Assembly: GCF_037975245.1 (NCBI RefSeq)
Contig: NC_092565.1
Coordinates: 9,911,499-9,975,498, forward strand
Length of the DNA stretch: 64,000 nucleotides
Source of the DNA: Apostichopus japonicus
Lineage: Eukaryota > Echinodermata > Holothuroidea > Aspidochirotida > Stichopodidae
Direction of reading: 5' to 3'
This document shows positions 12,796-25,400 of this stretch, in pieces. Position 1 is the first letter of the stretch, and each line of letters opens with the position of its first letter. A program made the position numbers and the translations under genes. The notes under the pieces were generated by a model that was not told where the DNA came from, searched no databases, and saw only the letters and a program-made list of their open reading frames with translations.

Positions 12796-13417
12796 CCTGT
12801 GAAATCATCTCTTGGAGATATTAATGGATGAATTTCCCGTACGTTTTCACGGTAGGCCCCTTCGTTCAAGGTCAATTGACGACTATAACATTAGGTCCAA
12901 AATATACCGACTCTGGTCCCCGTTTGCCACACTTACAGCGACAATTCCTCGCTCCCTATCTACGGTATCTTTTTAAGTACATCATTATAAACAACGTTCT
13001 ACATCATCCATAAGGTCTTTGTTGTCTTTCTTAGGTCATTTCTTAATACTTTTCTACGTATTAAGAAAATTAAGGAAAAATAACCAATGAACGTCTAGAA
13101 CTCAGCAACCTCAAATCTCCTTCTATAAGTGATCAATTTGCATTAAAAACAGTTGCAAAGTGTCTTAAAATCATTGTCTAACTCGCAAAAGGGATTCCTC
13201 TACTTAAGCATAATTTTGCGAAGAATGAAAAGGTTCATAATTTGGCCAAAATTTGAAAACAATCATAAGTATATAACCTTACAAAATAGTTAATTTGGCC
13301 CAAAAATTAAAGTTCTGAAATATTAATCAGGATGCTCGTTTAGTTAGCAGAGCTCAGATTTGTTGAATATTTGAGGGCAAATATATGTCGAAGCCACTTG
13401 TGTGGGCCAAAAATTTA

Positions 13418-13868
13418 ATTCGTGTAACTTATTCTCAAAACAAATCATTGAAAACAGGCATTAATTACAAAATCTTGGAATTGTTTTCTTCAAATTTCAA
13501 TGGGGAAATTATCAGTTCCCTTGGTTACAGCGTCATTTAACCCCCTTTTCAACCACTCACCCACACCGATACTAATCCTAAAGCAGCATTTTTCCTCGTG
13601 GCACGCATCGTGCAATGTTCTTGCTATTTCCATGGAGAGGATTTCAGCTTTAAGCATATTTCGAAGTTTTTCCAAAAACGAGTTAGCGTACCTACATACA
13701 TATGTTATATAATGTCGTTACACGGCATCCGTAGGGACATCGTTTTTTGGGGGGGGGGGGAGGGGGAGGGGCCAAATTTCCTTTTTGATCATGCCTTTAA
13801 TTTGCGATCCAAAGTTATCTTTTAGAATGGTTGTAATAGTTGTAACATATCAAGACTTCTGAGTGGTA
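13418..13868 (+). repeat. Second copy of the duplicated block, truncated by the satellite array
   Basis: Matches 12350-12795, with an extra G-rich insertion at 13747-13770. Similarity stops at CTGAGTGGTAT, where the first copy continues TTCTATATCC but this copy passes directly into the satellite (GTCGCGAACTACC). That marks the left junction of the array. Confidence 0.85.
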
Positions 13869-16800
13869 TGTCGCGAACTACCAGAAAAGATACACATTTA
13901 TCGCCTTTGCGACAAAAAGTTTTTGTCACCTTTAAAAACCGTAAGCAGTTTTTTCCAAAATTTATGCCAAAATTTGACCCATTTATTCATAAATGTCAAG
14001 ATAAAACTCAAGATGACAAACAAAGGTTTGATTTGACTGCTTTGAAATCACGTATCACTGGCAAGATGCGTCAAGCGCCCTTTTATTTCGCTCAGTTTGC
14101 AACTTTTCAGAGGAACAATAGAAAACGGAAAAACTTTTAGGGGCAACAAAAGATTTTAATCCTTTGTTCGTCCTAAAAGTTTTTCGCTCTTACTTTTTCG
14201 AGTTTGAGGTGCAAAAACTTGTTGTCGCAAAATCGATAAATGTGTATCTTTTCTGGTAGTTCGCGACACGCTGATTACGAATCTGAAGTTTATTTTGGAA
14301 TTGGGTGCCAAAAAGAAGTACTTTTTTAACTTTTCAGACAAAAAACCTATTTTTGGCGCAAATAAAAATTGCCAAAAAATTGACCCAAAATCGATTTAGC
14401 CCAAAAGACGTAATAGGGAGTAATCGATGCTCAGGAGCCCAAATCTGCAACTCCCAGGTCCATATCTGCTTCCGTTCGGGAGATACGTGGTCCCAAAGTA
14501 CAAGATAGAAATACGTGTTCTTTATAAGTGTACAAATTGGAAAACCATTTCTTTTCAGCCTCCTCTCTTGTCCTCTCTGAAACACCCATCGACATTAAAA
14601 TTAGACGTGGAGTAGAAGACACCCTTGTCTTTGTTATACACCAATTTCGTGTAATTATCTGACCGGGAAAGGCTTTTGTCTATATGATTTCTATTTTTGT
14701 TCATAAATCATAAATCAGGTTTTTTTGGCACCCCTGCACGCCCACACACAGCACCCAATTCCAAAATAAACTTCAGATTCGTAATCAGCGTGACGCGAAC
14801 TACCAGAAAAGATACACATTTATCGCCTTTGCGACAAAAAGTTTTTGTCACCTTTAAAAACCGTAAGCAGTTTTTTCCAAAATTTATGCCAAAATTTGAC
14901 CCATTTATTCATAAATGTCAAGATAAAACTCAAGATGACAAACAAAGGTTTGATTTGACTGCTTTGAAATCACGTATCACTGGCAAGATGCGTCAAGCGC
15001 CCTTTTATTTCGCTCAGTTTGCAACTTTTCAGAGGAACAATAGAAAACGGAAAAACTTTTAGGGGCAACAAAAGATTTTAATCCTTTGTTCGTCCTAAAA
15101 GTTTTTCGCTCTTACTTTTTCGAGTTTGAGGTGCAAAAACTTGTTGTCGCAAAATCGATAAATGTGTATCTTTTCTGGTAGTTCGCGACACGCTGATTAC
15201 GAATCTGAAGTTTATTTTGGAATTGGGTGCCAAAAAGAAGTACTTTTTTAACTTTTCAGACAAAAAACCTATTTTTGGCGCAAATAAAAATTGCCAAAAA
15301 ATTGACCCAAAATCGATTTAGCCCAAAAGACGTAATAGGGAGTAATCGATGCTCAGGAGCCCAAATCTGCAACTCCCAGGTCCATATCTGCTTCCGTTCG
15401 GGAGATACGTGGTCCCAAAGTACAAGATAGAAATACGTGTTCTTTATAAGTGTACAAATTGGAAAACCATTTCTTTTCAGCCTCCTCTCTTGTCCTCTCT
15501 GAAACACCCATCGACATTAAAATTAGACGTGGAGTAGAAGACACCCTTGTCTTTGTTATACACCAATTTCGTGTTATTATCTGACCGGGAAAGGCTTTTG
15601 TCTATATGATTTCTATTTTTGTTCATAAATCATAAATCAGTTTTTTTTTGGCCCCCCTGCACGCCCACACACAGCACCCAATTCCAAAATAAACTTCAGA
15701 TTCGTAATCAGCGTGTCGCGAACTACCAGAAAAGATACACATTTATCGCCTTTGCGACAAAAAGTTTTTGTCACCTTTAAAAACCGTAAGCAGTTTTTTC
15801 CAAAATTTATGCCAAAATTTGACCCATTTATTCATAAATGTCAAGATAAAACTCAAGATGACAAACAAAGGTTTGATTTGACTGCTTTGAAATCACGTAT
15901 CACTGGCAAGATGCGTCAAGCGCCCTTTTATTTCGCTCAGTTTGCAACTTTTCAGAGGAACAATAGAAAACGGAAAAACTTTTAGGGGCAACAAAAGATT
16001 TTAATCCTTTGTTCGTCCTAAAAGTTTTTCGCTCTTACTTTTTCGAGTTTGAGGTGCAAAAACTTGTTGTCGCAAAATCGATAAATGTGTATCTTTTCTG
16101 GTAGTTCGCGACACGCTGATTACGAATCTGAAGTTTATTTTGGAATTGGGTGCCAAAAAGAAGTACTTTTTTAACTTTTCAGACAAAAAACCTATTTTTG
16201 GCGCAAATAAAAATTGCCAAAAAATTGACCCAAAATCGATTTAGCCCAAAAGACGTAATAGGGAGTAATCGATGCTCAGGAGCCCAAATCTGCAACTCCC
16301 AGGTCCATATCTGCTTCCGTTCGGGAGATACGTGGTCCCAAAGTACAAGATAGAAATACGTGTTCTTTATAAGTGTACAAATTGGAAAACCATTTCTTTT
16401 CAGCCTCCTCTCTTGTCCTCTCTGAAACACCCATCGACATTAAAATTAGACGTGGAGTAGAAGACACCCTTGTCTTTGTTATACACCAATTTCGTGTAAT
16501 TATCTGACCGGGAAAGGCTTTTGTCTATATGATTTCTATTTTTGTTCATAAATCATAAATCAGGTTTTTTTTGGCACCCCTGCACGCCCACACACAGCAC
16601 CCAATTCCAAAATAAACTTCAGATTCGTAATCAGCGTGACGCGAACTACCAGAAAAGATACACATTTATCGCCTTTGCGACAAAAAGTTTTTGTCACCTT
16701 TAAAAACCGTAAGCAGTTTTTTCCAAAATTTATGCCAAAATTTGACCCATTTATTCATAAATGTCAAGATAAAACTCAAGATGACAAACAAAGGTTTGAT

Positions 16801-18530
16801 TTGACTGCTTTGAAATCACGTATCACTGGCAAGATGCGTCAAGCGCCCTTTTATTTCGCTCAGTTTGCAACTTTTCAGAGGAACAATAGAAAACGGAAAA
16901 ACTTTTAGGGGCAACAAAAGATTTTAATCCTTTGTTCGTCCTAAAAGTTTTTCGCTCTTACTTTTTCGAGTTTGAGGTGCAAAAACTTGTTGTCGCAAAA
17001 TCGATAAATGTGTATCTTTTCTGGTAGTTCGCGACACGCTGATTACGAATCTGAAGTTTATTTTGGAATTGGGTACCAAAAAGAAGTACTTTTTTAACTT
17101 TTCAGACAAAAAACCTATTTTGGGCGCAAATAAAAATTGCCAAAAAATTGACCCAAAATCGATTTAGCCCAAAAGACGTAATAGGGAGTAATCGATGCTC
17201 AGGAGCCCAAATCTACAACTCCCAGGTCCATATCTGCTTCCGTTCGGGAGATACGTGGTACCAAAGAACCCGATAGAAATACGTGTTCTTTATAAGTGTA
17301 CAAACCCCCTCTTTTCAGCCTCCTCTCTTGTCCTCTCTGAAACACCCATCGACATTAAAATTAAACGTGGAGTAGAAGACACCCTTGTCTTTGTTATACA
17401 CCAATTTCGTGTAATTATCTGACCGGGAAAGGCTTTTGTCTATATGATTTCTATTTTCTTCATAAATCAGGGTTTTTTTGGCCCCCCCTGCACGCCTACT
17501 CACAACACCCGATTCCAAAATAAACTTCAGATTCGTAATCAGCGTGTCGCGAACTACCAGAAAAGATACACATTTATCGCCCTTGCGACAAAAGTTGTTT
17601 TCACCTAAAAAAAACCGTAAGCAGTTTTTGCCAAAATTTTTGCCAAAATTTAAGCCATTTATTCATAAATATCAAGATAGAACTCAAGTTGACAAACAAA
17701 GGTTTGATTTGACTGCTTTGAAATCACGTATCATTGGCAAGATGCGTCGTGCGCCCTTTTCTTCGCTCAGTTTGCAACTTTTCAGAGGAACAATAGAAAA
17801 CGGAAAAACTTTTAGGGACAACAAAAGGTTTTAATCCTTTGTTCGTCCTAAAAGTTTTTCGCTCTTACTTTTTCTTGAGGTGAAAAAAACTTGTTGTCGC
17901 AAAAGCGATAAATGTGTATCTTTTCTGGTAGTTCGCGACACGCTGATTACGAATCTGAGGTTTATTTTGGAATTGGGTGTTGTGTGGGGGCGTGGGAGGC
18001 CAAAAACCTGTTTTGCAGTCTTTCCAACACTGACCCAAAACTGACAAAAAATCGACCCAAAATCGATTTCACCCAAATGACGTAACAAGGAGTAATCGAT
18101 GCTCAGGAGCCCAAATCTGCAATTCCCAGGTCCATATCTGCTTCCGTTCGGGAGATACGTGGTCCCAAAGGACCCGATAGAAATACGTGTTCTTTATAAG
18201 TGCACAAACCCCCTCTTTTCAGCCCACTCTCTTGTCCTCTCTGAAACACCACCCATCGACATTAAAATTAAACGTGGAGTAGAAGACACCCTTGTCTTTG
18301 TTATACACCAATTTCGTGTAACTATCTGACCGGGAAAGGCTTTTTGTCTATATGATTTCTATTTTCTTCATAAATCATAAATCAGGTTTTTTTTGGCCCC
18401 ACCTGCACGCCCACACACAACACCCAATTCCAAAATAAACTTCAGAATAGATACACATTTATCGCCTTTGCGACAAAAATTGTTTTCACCTCAAAAAAAA
18501 GTAAGACCGAAAAACTTTTACGATGAACAA
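13868..18530. repeat. 0.92-kb satellite array, about five units plus partial ends
   Basis: The marker CCCAATTCCAAAATAAACTT starts at 14754, 15677, 16600 and 18423; a variant starts at 17508. Periods are 923, 923, 908 and 915 bp. Units up to about 17100 are nearly identical; later ones diverge and the last is partial. Each unit holds an inverted-repeat element (about 474 bp) and a spacer of about 449 bp. Recurrent reading frames (90, 61, 67, 83, 62 and 63 codons) repeat because the DNA repeats, and they overlap on both strands, so I do not call them genes. Confidence 0.95.
14754..15227. mobile_element. Inverted-repeat (foldback/MITE-like) element within the satellite unit, representative copy
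   Basis: The left arm begins CCCAATTCCAAAATAAACTT and runs about 95 bp through GCGAACTACCAGAAAAGATA to GCGACAAAAAG. The right arm is its reverse complement with only a few mismatches, ending GGAATTGGG. A further complementary pair (AAAAACTTTTAGG / CCTAAAAGTTTTT) lies inside. The same layout recurs in every unit. No transposase and no clear target-site duplication were seen, so whether it was ever mobile is inference. Confidence 0.6.
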
Positions 18531-19024
18531 AGGTTATCATTTTCTGCTCTTTTCCTGCTTCCATTCTGAAGTTGTAATATTAGAAACGAGCTTATTCGAA
18601 GCAGTTACTGTGGCACAGTGGTTAGTGCTCTGGACTGAGAGAGGTGGGCAAAAACTTTGTCATTAGTTCGAGCCCATGCTAGAGGCATGCATTTTAATTT
18701 TCTGCTCTTTTCCTCCTTCCATTCTGAAGTTGAAATATTAGAAACGAGCATTATTTCTTATCAGTTACTGTGGCCCAGTGGTTAGGGCTCTGGACTGAGA
18801 GAGTTGGGCAAAACTTTGTCATGAGTTCGAGCCCATGCCAGAGGCAAGCGTTTCAATTTTCTGCTCTTTTCCTCCTTCCACTCTGAAGTAGAGTTATTAG
18901 AAACGAGCATTATTTCTTATCAGTTACTGTGGCACAGTGGTTAGGGCTCTGGATTGAGAGAGTTGGGCAAACACTTTGTCATGAGTTCGAGCCCATGCCA
19001 GAGGCATGCATTTTAATTTTCTAC
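18531..19024 (+). repeat. Three tandem tRNA-derived SINE-like units, period about 160 bp
   Basis: GTTACTGTGGC recurs at 18604, 18764 and 18923. Each unit has an A-box-like TGGCACAGTGG (TGGCCCAGTGG in the second) and, about 60 bases on, a B-box-like GAGTTCGAGCC (AGTTCGAGCC in all), matching an RNA polymerase III internal promoter. The spacer TTTTCTGCTCTTTTCCTCCT TCC is also repeated. There is no intact cloverleaf with mature ends, so these are not called tRNA genes. Confidence 0.7.
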
Positions 19025-19666
19025 TTGTTTGGGCCAAATATTTAATGACCGTTCACACACACAAAATTTTCAGGCCAAATTTCTTTGGGAGGGACCAAAA
19101 TGTTAAATTTGCAATAACTCCACAACCTTAATCTAGATGATATCCATACTTGGAATACAGTTGTTGGAAAATAGCTGGTACTTGTGGGCATAAGTATTAT
19201 ATTATTGGATGATGACATACAAGACACATTAATATTCCACTAAACCAAGGAACCATAGTACCCGTTGCACTCTTGTTTTAATTGAGCCCGAAGTTAATTT
19301 AATTTGTTAATGAAGGCCACACTTTTGTAATTAATGCCACAGGAGCAAATAACTATTTGTGAAATACTGTCCGTCCAAGCTTGTTTAGAAGCTCTCTTGA
19401 AAGCCTTATTTTAGAGAAGCTAACTGCAAACCATTTGTGTCTTATTACCTATTAAGAAACTTCAAATGAAAGTAGCTCAAGAAAAGAAAACAACAATTAT
19501 TCAGAAGTATAGAGTTGATATAGTCTTTTATTTACACAACTCATGTAGTCATGAACAGCATTTAAACCATTCCTTTATATATATATATAAATATGCAGTC
19601 TCAATTGTCTTTCAACCGCCGCTTCGTGCCTTCCTGTCTTGTTTTCCTCTCTTTGGCTTTTTAACG
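19025..19666. other. Intergenic sequence between the SINE array and the hAT-like MITE
   Basis: I see no gene, splice-linked exon or clear repeat here beyond a short TA tract near 19576. Confidence 0.5.
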
Positions 19667-19674
19667 TTTTAGAA

Positions 19675-20112
19675 CAGGGTTGTCCAACCTACGGCCCGCG
19701 GGCCACAGTGCGGCCCGCCGCAAGGTCCCGTCCGGCCCGCCAACCTCATTAATTTTACAAATGTACTTTTACCCAGGAATTCTTTCTTGATAAATTTGAG
19801 AGATCATTATATCTCAATATGAAGATTGTTTTGATACAGATCAGAAGGCTTGTGAAGTGTCATTTCCTGCAATCTGGGGATCTTTTGGGCGATTTTTTTT
19901 CTTGCACGCCACGCGCCAACCTACGGTGGCGCTCTGCTTGTATAGTAACTTCATTTCCCATACCCCCTAACAGACCCCTAGCGGGGCCACTTAAATTTGC
20001 CGCTCTGGCACGAAACCCTGGATATGCCACAGGAGCTTGTAGGCTCATGCGGCCCCTCCTTTATCACAATCATTCGAGGTGGCCCACCTCATCAAAAGGT
20101 TGGACAACCCTG
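19675..20112. mobile_element. hAT-like non-autonomous transposon (MITE), 438 bp
   Basis: Ends CAGGGTTGTCCAACCT and AGGTTGGACAACCCTG are exact inverse complements. They are flanked by a perfect 8-bp target-site duplication TTTTAGAA (19667-19674 and 20113-20120). The body is GC-rich, with CTACGGCCCGCGGGCC near the left end, a pattern known from hAT/Charlie-type elements. No transposase is encoded. Confidence 0.85.
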
Positions 20113-20120
20113 TTTTAGAA

Positions 20121-22405
20121 TGTGTGTAAAGTAGTCAACTACAGACACAATCTTGTCTTCTCAGTGAAGGATTAAATGATGATGACTTGACATTTTACAT
20201 CCAAGAAAATCCTTTCTCAGAAGTCATCAGCACATCTCTAAAAACAAATACAAAATAAGAAGTGTTGTCCAATTGCTTCCCTTTTGATTTTGATAGACGT
20301 TGTTCAATAAAAAAAAAAAACCTTGTTACTCCACAGTTTCTTAACATTATTCAAGCCTGTTTCTTTGGAAGGGGATTGTGAACAGATGGTATTTTTGACA
20401 TGCACCGTCACTCCAATAAACACAAGAAACCTGCAATGCTCTTGGTGGGAGTCGCAAGTCACTTGAATCCAGGAGAGGTCAAATAAGCAAATTTGAAGAG
20501 CTTTACATCTCCATACAATTTAACCATGACAAAGTTTGCATATCATGCATGCAGAATGTAGTACATGCATGCATGATATGCATACACAGATCAACAATTT
20601 ATGGAGGTCATAGGTAGTATCCATGAAATACTTGTATAATGTATTTCCTAAGAGATGGGTTTCCACAAGAAACTCCATTGACAATATTCATAGAAGGTTC
20701 ACCGGCAGAGTTATTGAGAGCCTGGCCGGACCCAGGGAAGAGTATCGGGTACCCTTTTCATAAAAATTTATTATGAAATAGTCTTTATCCCATATTCGAA
20801 TGTTCCTTCTCCGTATTTTTCCAGACTCCCAGATTGATCTTGGTGCCATGGCCGTCCCTTTCCCTCCTGTTGTCGAGCCCTGCTGATTGGTAATTTGAAA
20901 TAAATAACATAAACTATTGCGGTTTCATTTCCCTTACAACGGCCAGGAAATACTTGAGTACCTCCACTCATTTTCTTCTGAATGATCAAACACAGCACAT
21001 TATTTTGCATGTGCAAATTTCAAAACTAACCATTTCGAATTAAAATTAACAGTTGGTACATCTCTCGTTCCAACGTTCGTAGATTTATATTCTTCCTCAG
21101 ATTTCTACATTGGGTACCATTATATTCAAAGGAACATTCATTAAACAGCTGCTAGATATGTCTTATCACCATGACTTGTCCTTCCATCCAAAATTTGCCA
21201 TGTTTTTGTTTAATATTTTTATATGCCGTGTAAAGTATGTGTAAATATTCACTGTGATACAAAAATACACCAATCTGTAAATGTAACTTTAATGATATAT
21301 GCTTTGTCATTTTCTCCCCTTCTTCTTCTTCTTCAGAATTAGCAACTGTTATTTACTACGACAGAGCAAAACTAAGCAAGCTTATCCGCTAGAAAAATAA
21401 CTTAGTAGCTGCAGTAAGCAGAGCAGAAAGGAACACTTATTCAACATTCGATATAAATATAATATACGTCAAATTTGAAAACGTTGTGATCTGCATGAAT
21501 ATGGTAAATACAAGTTTTTTCCAAGGGTCTCCAATTGTTTATGACACAGTTAATATTGTCACTTGTGAAGATATATATATCACCTAAACAGACACAGCAT
21601 TAATGAGGATGGTACTCGTCATATTCCACACTTACCAATATGGTAAATCGATATGTGGACTCAAAATATTAATTTTGAATGGGTTTTTTTGGACAGGAAT
21701 CGATTAATAATAATAAATCATTTTTTCCCCTTCTTTGCTCAAAACTTGTGACATGAATTCAAACTTGGCAACAAAGGTGTCTTTAAAGGAGTTCCAAGTC
21801 GATCCAAAATACAAACGTTGTAACTAAGAAATGGTAATACACTGAGTTGCAAAGAGGCAAAGAATTCCTTTTCAAAGAGGAATCAATTCTGCTTTTTTTG
21901 CATATAACCCTGAGATACTTAAAGGAAGCTGGAAATTGGGCCCCAGGCTTTACCAAGAAGATTTAATCTCTTTCACGCTTGAAAGGTCAGCAGCACTGGT
22001 GAGGGATTTAACTGATAGTCACACTTCAGCCGTTAAATAAACCAATACTAGGTAGTTCATGCTGGTAATGAAGTAGATTATATTATAACACTTCAAGACT
22101 ACTGTACTAAAAGTCCACCACAGGTAGCTGGTGCTGACTAGGAAGTTACTGCTTTCATTTAAGTCGGTGGGGTTTGACTAGTCAAGTCATCAAATATTGG
22201 ACGTATTGTCCAGTAATGTCTAACACAGCAACGCAACAAGTTTTGACTATTTTTGTCCAAATATCACATTAGTGTAACATGAAGACTCAACAAATTTTGT
22301 TTTGATGTGTTGTCATGTTATCCTAACACAGTTAAGACAGTCTACAACTTGTCTGACCCTTCAGGACCACCGTACTAAAGATCCGCCACAGGTAGTTGGT
22401 GCTGG
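20121..22405. other. 3' flank or untranslated region of the C2orf42 gene
   Basis: No other gene is visible. It contains a perfect 16-bp inverted repeat (20537-20552 / 20567-20582) and a copy (22091-22184) of the block that also spans the C2orf42 stop codon. A minus-strand AATAAA lies at about 20767-20772. Confidence 0.45.
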
Positions 22406-22452
22406 CTACGAAGTTGCTGCTGTCGTTAAATTTGGTGGAGTTTGACTGGCAG
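22091..22452. repeat. Duplicated block spanning the C2orf42 stop codon
   Basis: 22091-22184 and 22359-22452 match at a 268-bp offset (GTACTAAA, CCACAGGTAG, TTGGTGCTGGCTACGAAGTT and TTTGACT in the second copy). The second copy includes the last coding codons and stop of C2orf42. Confidence 0.8.
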
Positions 22453-25400
22453 ACGTAGGCGCGTGTACTCTCTTGCCATTTTTGACGTGGCCGTACTCAA
22501 ATCTTATTCTCAGTTCTCCGATGTGCATTTTGGGTAAGATGTCGGGAATCCATTCAATAATGAATGGGGTCGAATCCTGTTTAGTTTCTCCGGGAAGAGT
22601 ACCTAAGAAAGATGAAAATCAGGAAAGATGTAGAATGTACTGCAAAACATAAAAAATTACAATAACAAAATTATAATAATAAATAATTAATTAAAAATAT
22701 ACAAATAAAGAAATAAATAACAACAATAAAAAAGTAATAATAATAATAATAAAATAAGGAAAAGTAAATGCAACAAAACCTAATCTAGGAATGTTGTGTC
22801 AAATCTTTCTCTAGATATCAAATTATCTGCTATTATGGTCTGTCTAAATCTACATAACTGGTATCAAGGATCTCACCAACTTTGAGGAATGTCTTCAGTT
22901 CAAATGGTTTAATGGGTTTCTGACCTAGCTTCCGATAGGTCTCAGCGTACGACTCCAATTCCTCTCTCTTAGATTCTTGGTGGGTGTACGATCCATCTTT
23001 GTTCTCCACAAATAGTTTCTGCACTTCTAGGGGAACCTTTCCAGGGAAGAAAAGTTGATTTGTTTCAACCAAAGCAGAGTAGTCCATGGAGAATCAAAAG
23101 GGAGAAATTTGTTGGCTACAAAATGTATTATAATTCACAACATTTTCTACTTTGCTATTTTCAAGTTTGAAACCATGATACCATTAATACCATAGGTTTT
23201 TATTTTAAATTATAGTATTTTGCGATTGTATTACTTAATTACTATTACTACACCCAGACACAAAATCCACAATGGGTGATTATGAATTAATTTTGAACAT
23301 TTGAAATTTTCAAATGCTTGAAATCTAGGAAATTTGGATCACCCCCAAACTTTGAAGTCCTGTGCATGCAACTTCTTCAGCAGATGATTAAACTTCAGTC
23401 CCCCCCCCCCAACCCCAGGAGTCCAGAAGATAGTTCTCCTCACTCACCTCAGGTGTGTCAAATATTCTCTGCACTTGTTGGATGTTGGTCAGGTGCCAGG
23501 TGTACTTGGTGAATGTACCCAGTGGAAGAGCATCTTTTCTAATGAAAGCTGTAGTCGAATTAGGGAGCCTCTTCTTACGGAACCCCGACGAGATTCTCTG
23601 TTGGAGGCACTCAAAGAAGACTTCTGGTACATGGAATACAAGTGTCTCGGGACTACCTGTACGACACAGCAAAGTATAAAACAGTATCCATTACTAAAAG
23701 CACACAACAGAAGGAATGGTTTGCTTCCTTACCCATATCAGTACGTAGGGATATTCTGGAACCTTAACATCTTTACAGAGGCTGTAGAAGAGGTTGGGTG
23801 AGGGGGGGGGGGGGGGGGGGAAGGCACACACTGCACTGGGCAGGTGAACATGCAATTTTAGTTCAGAGGATAATATAAATAAAACAACACAAAGCATCCC
23901 AGCAGAATGGACCCTATGTGCATTCTGTATCACAAATTGCTGTATATAAAATTTCTTACTACAAAATTACAATTCTTTTGCTTTCTTTGTAATTCTTCAA
24001 GAAATGGGCACTTTTCCATTACAAAAAGAGGTAAAAGGATACTTTCATGACAAAAAGTGGCAATTCTAATTAATGGAAAGGTGCACTTTTGAGACAGATC
24101 CCCCCCCCCCCCCCCCAACGGAGTACTGCAATAAACTCAATGCTTTTTAAAACTGACTATCAAACTCGATCTCCTGAGATTTCAAACTGACCATTAAACT
24201 GGAAGTGCATGGTTTGGTTAATCTTCTCGGTTACACTACAGAGCCAATCTTTGAAGGTAATGGTCGGTTGTGTCTCGTCTAATTCGGCCTTTGGATTCGG
24301 AATGGAACTCACAACCGCATGCCGCTTCACCGTGGTCTTCTTGCCTGGTGATGTACCACCCTCCTGGAGAGTTAACAAGGCACTACTTGCTTGGGCTGCA
24401 AAATGACAATTTAGTTTTAAGTGATTTATCGGAAAAATTAATTTCATTATGTATAACTTTTCAGCACCAATAGAGTGCCATTCGAATAAATTGACTGTTA
24501 AGTGCAGTTATCTCCTCCTTACCTCACAATGAGTGAGAAACTTTTTGGATGAAAAAAATATAGCTCTGTGCAGACAAGAAACTCACCCAATGAGTTAGTT
24601 ATTAATAAATTTATCATGTGTAACACAGAAATAACTTTTAATTGTCTGATCTTATGAAGAAAGAGAGCAAATAACAAATGCCTGACCATATCCCATTCCC
24701 CACCAGATTCACTTATCACTAATCCTTTGACTTTAGGCAGAATTTTTTGTGTTGTTGTATCTTAGTTCAAGTGGGAAAAAAAAATGTGAGTCAATCCTGG
24801 GACATAGGCCAAGGACCACCACCTTAGGTATGTGAGAGGGTACAAACTTAAAAGGTTGGACTGGTGATTATGCTTTTACGTTCTCTGCCATGTACATTAT
24901 TTAACGTCACTGTCCCTGTAAAGGAATGTTAGCAGCTTGAAGGTAAATGGTCACTGGGACTTCATCTCTGTAGTACATGGTGACTCACCCAAAGAGTCAT
25001 CTTTTCTTCTTTTCCTTCCAATTGAACTGGATGCTGTAACTTCATCTTCTGAGGGTAAGGTGTGTATTAGTTCACCATCTAGATTTAGTGTGATTTGTAC
25101 TGGAATTTCTGTTCAATAAAGCAAATAAACATTATAATAAGTTATGAATAGGTGTATTAATTATTCAGGACCTCAATAAACAGGTTTATTAATGGACAGT
25201 TACCATACACTTGAGGGAATTAGTGAATAGTTGTACTAATTATTCAGGACCTCAATTTACATGTTTATTAATGGACAGTTACCATACACTTGAGGGAATT
25301 AGTGAATAGTTGTATTAATTATGCAGGACCTTAATTTAACATGTTTATTAATGGACAGTTACCATATACTTGAGGGAATTAGTGTTTCTCTTCTTTTTTT

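Noticed and set aside
13868-17109. Recurrent reading frames of 61-90 codons in the satellite (for example RTTRKDTHLSPLRQK)
   Set aside because: They repeat only because the DNA repeats, lie on both strands over the same inverted repeats, and have no start context, domain or splice support.
18604-18990. Three tRNA genes
   Set aside because: A and B boxes are present but no acceptor stem or standard anticodon arm can be folded, and the units are tandem repeats; SINE-derived is more likely.
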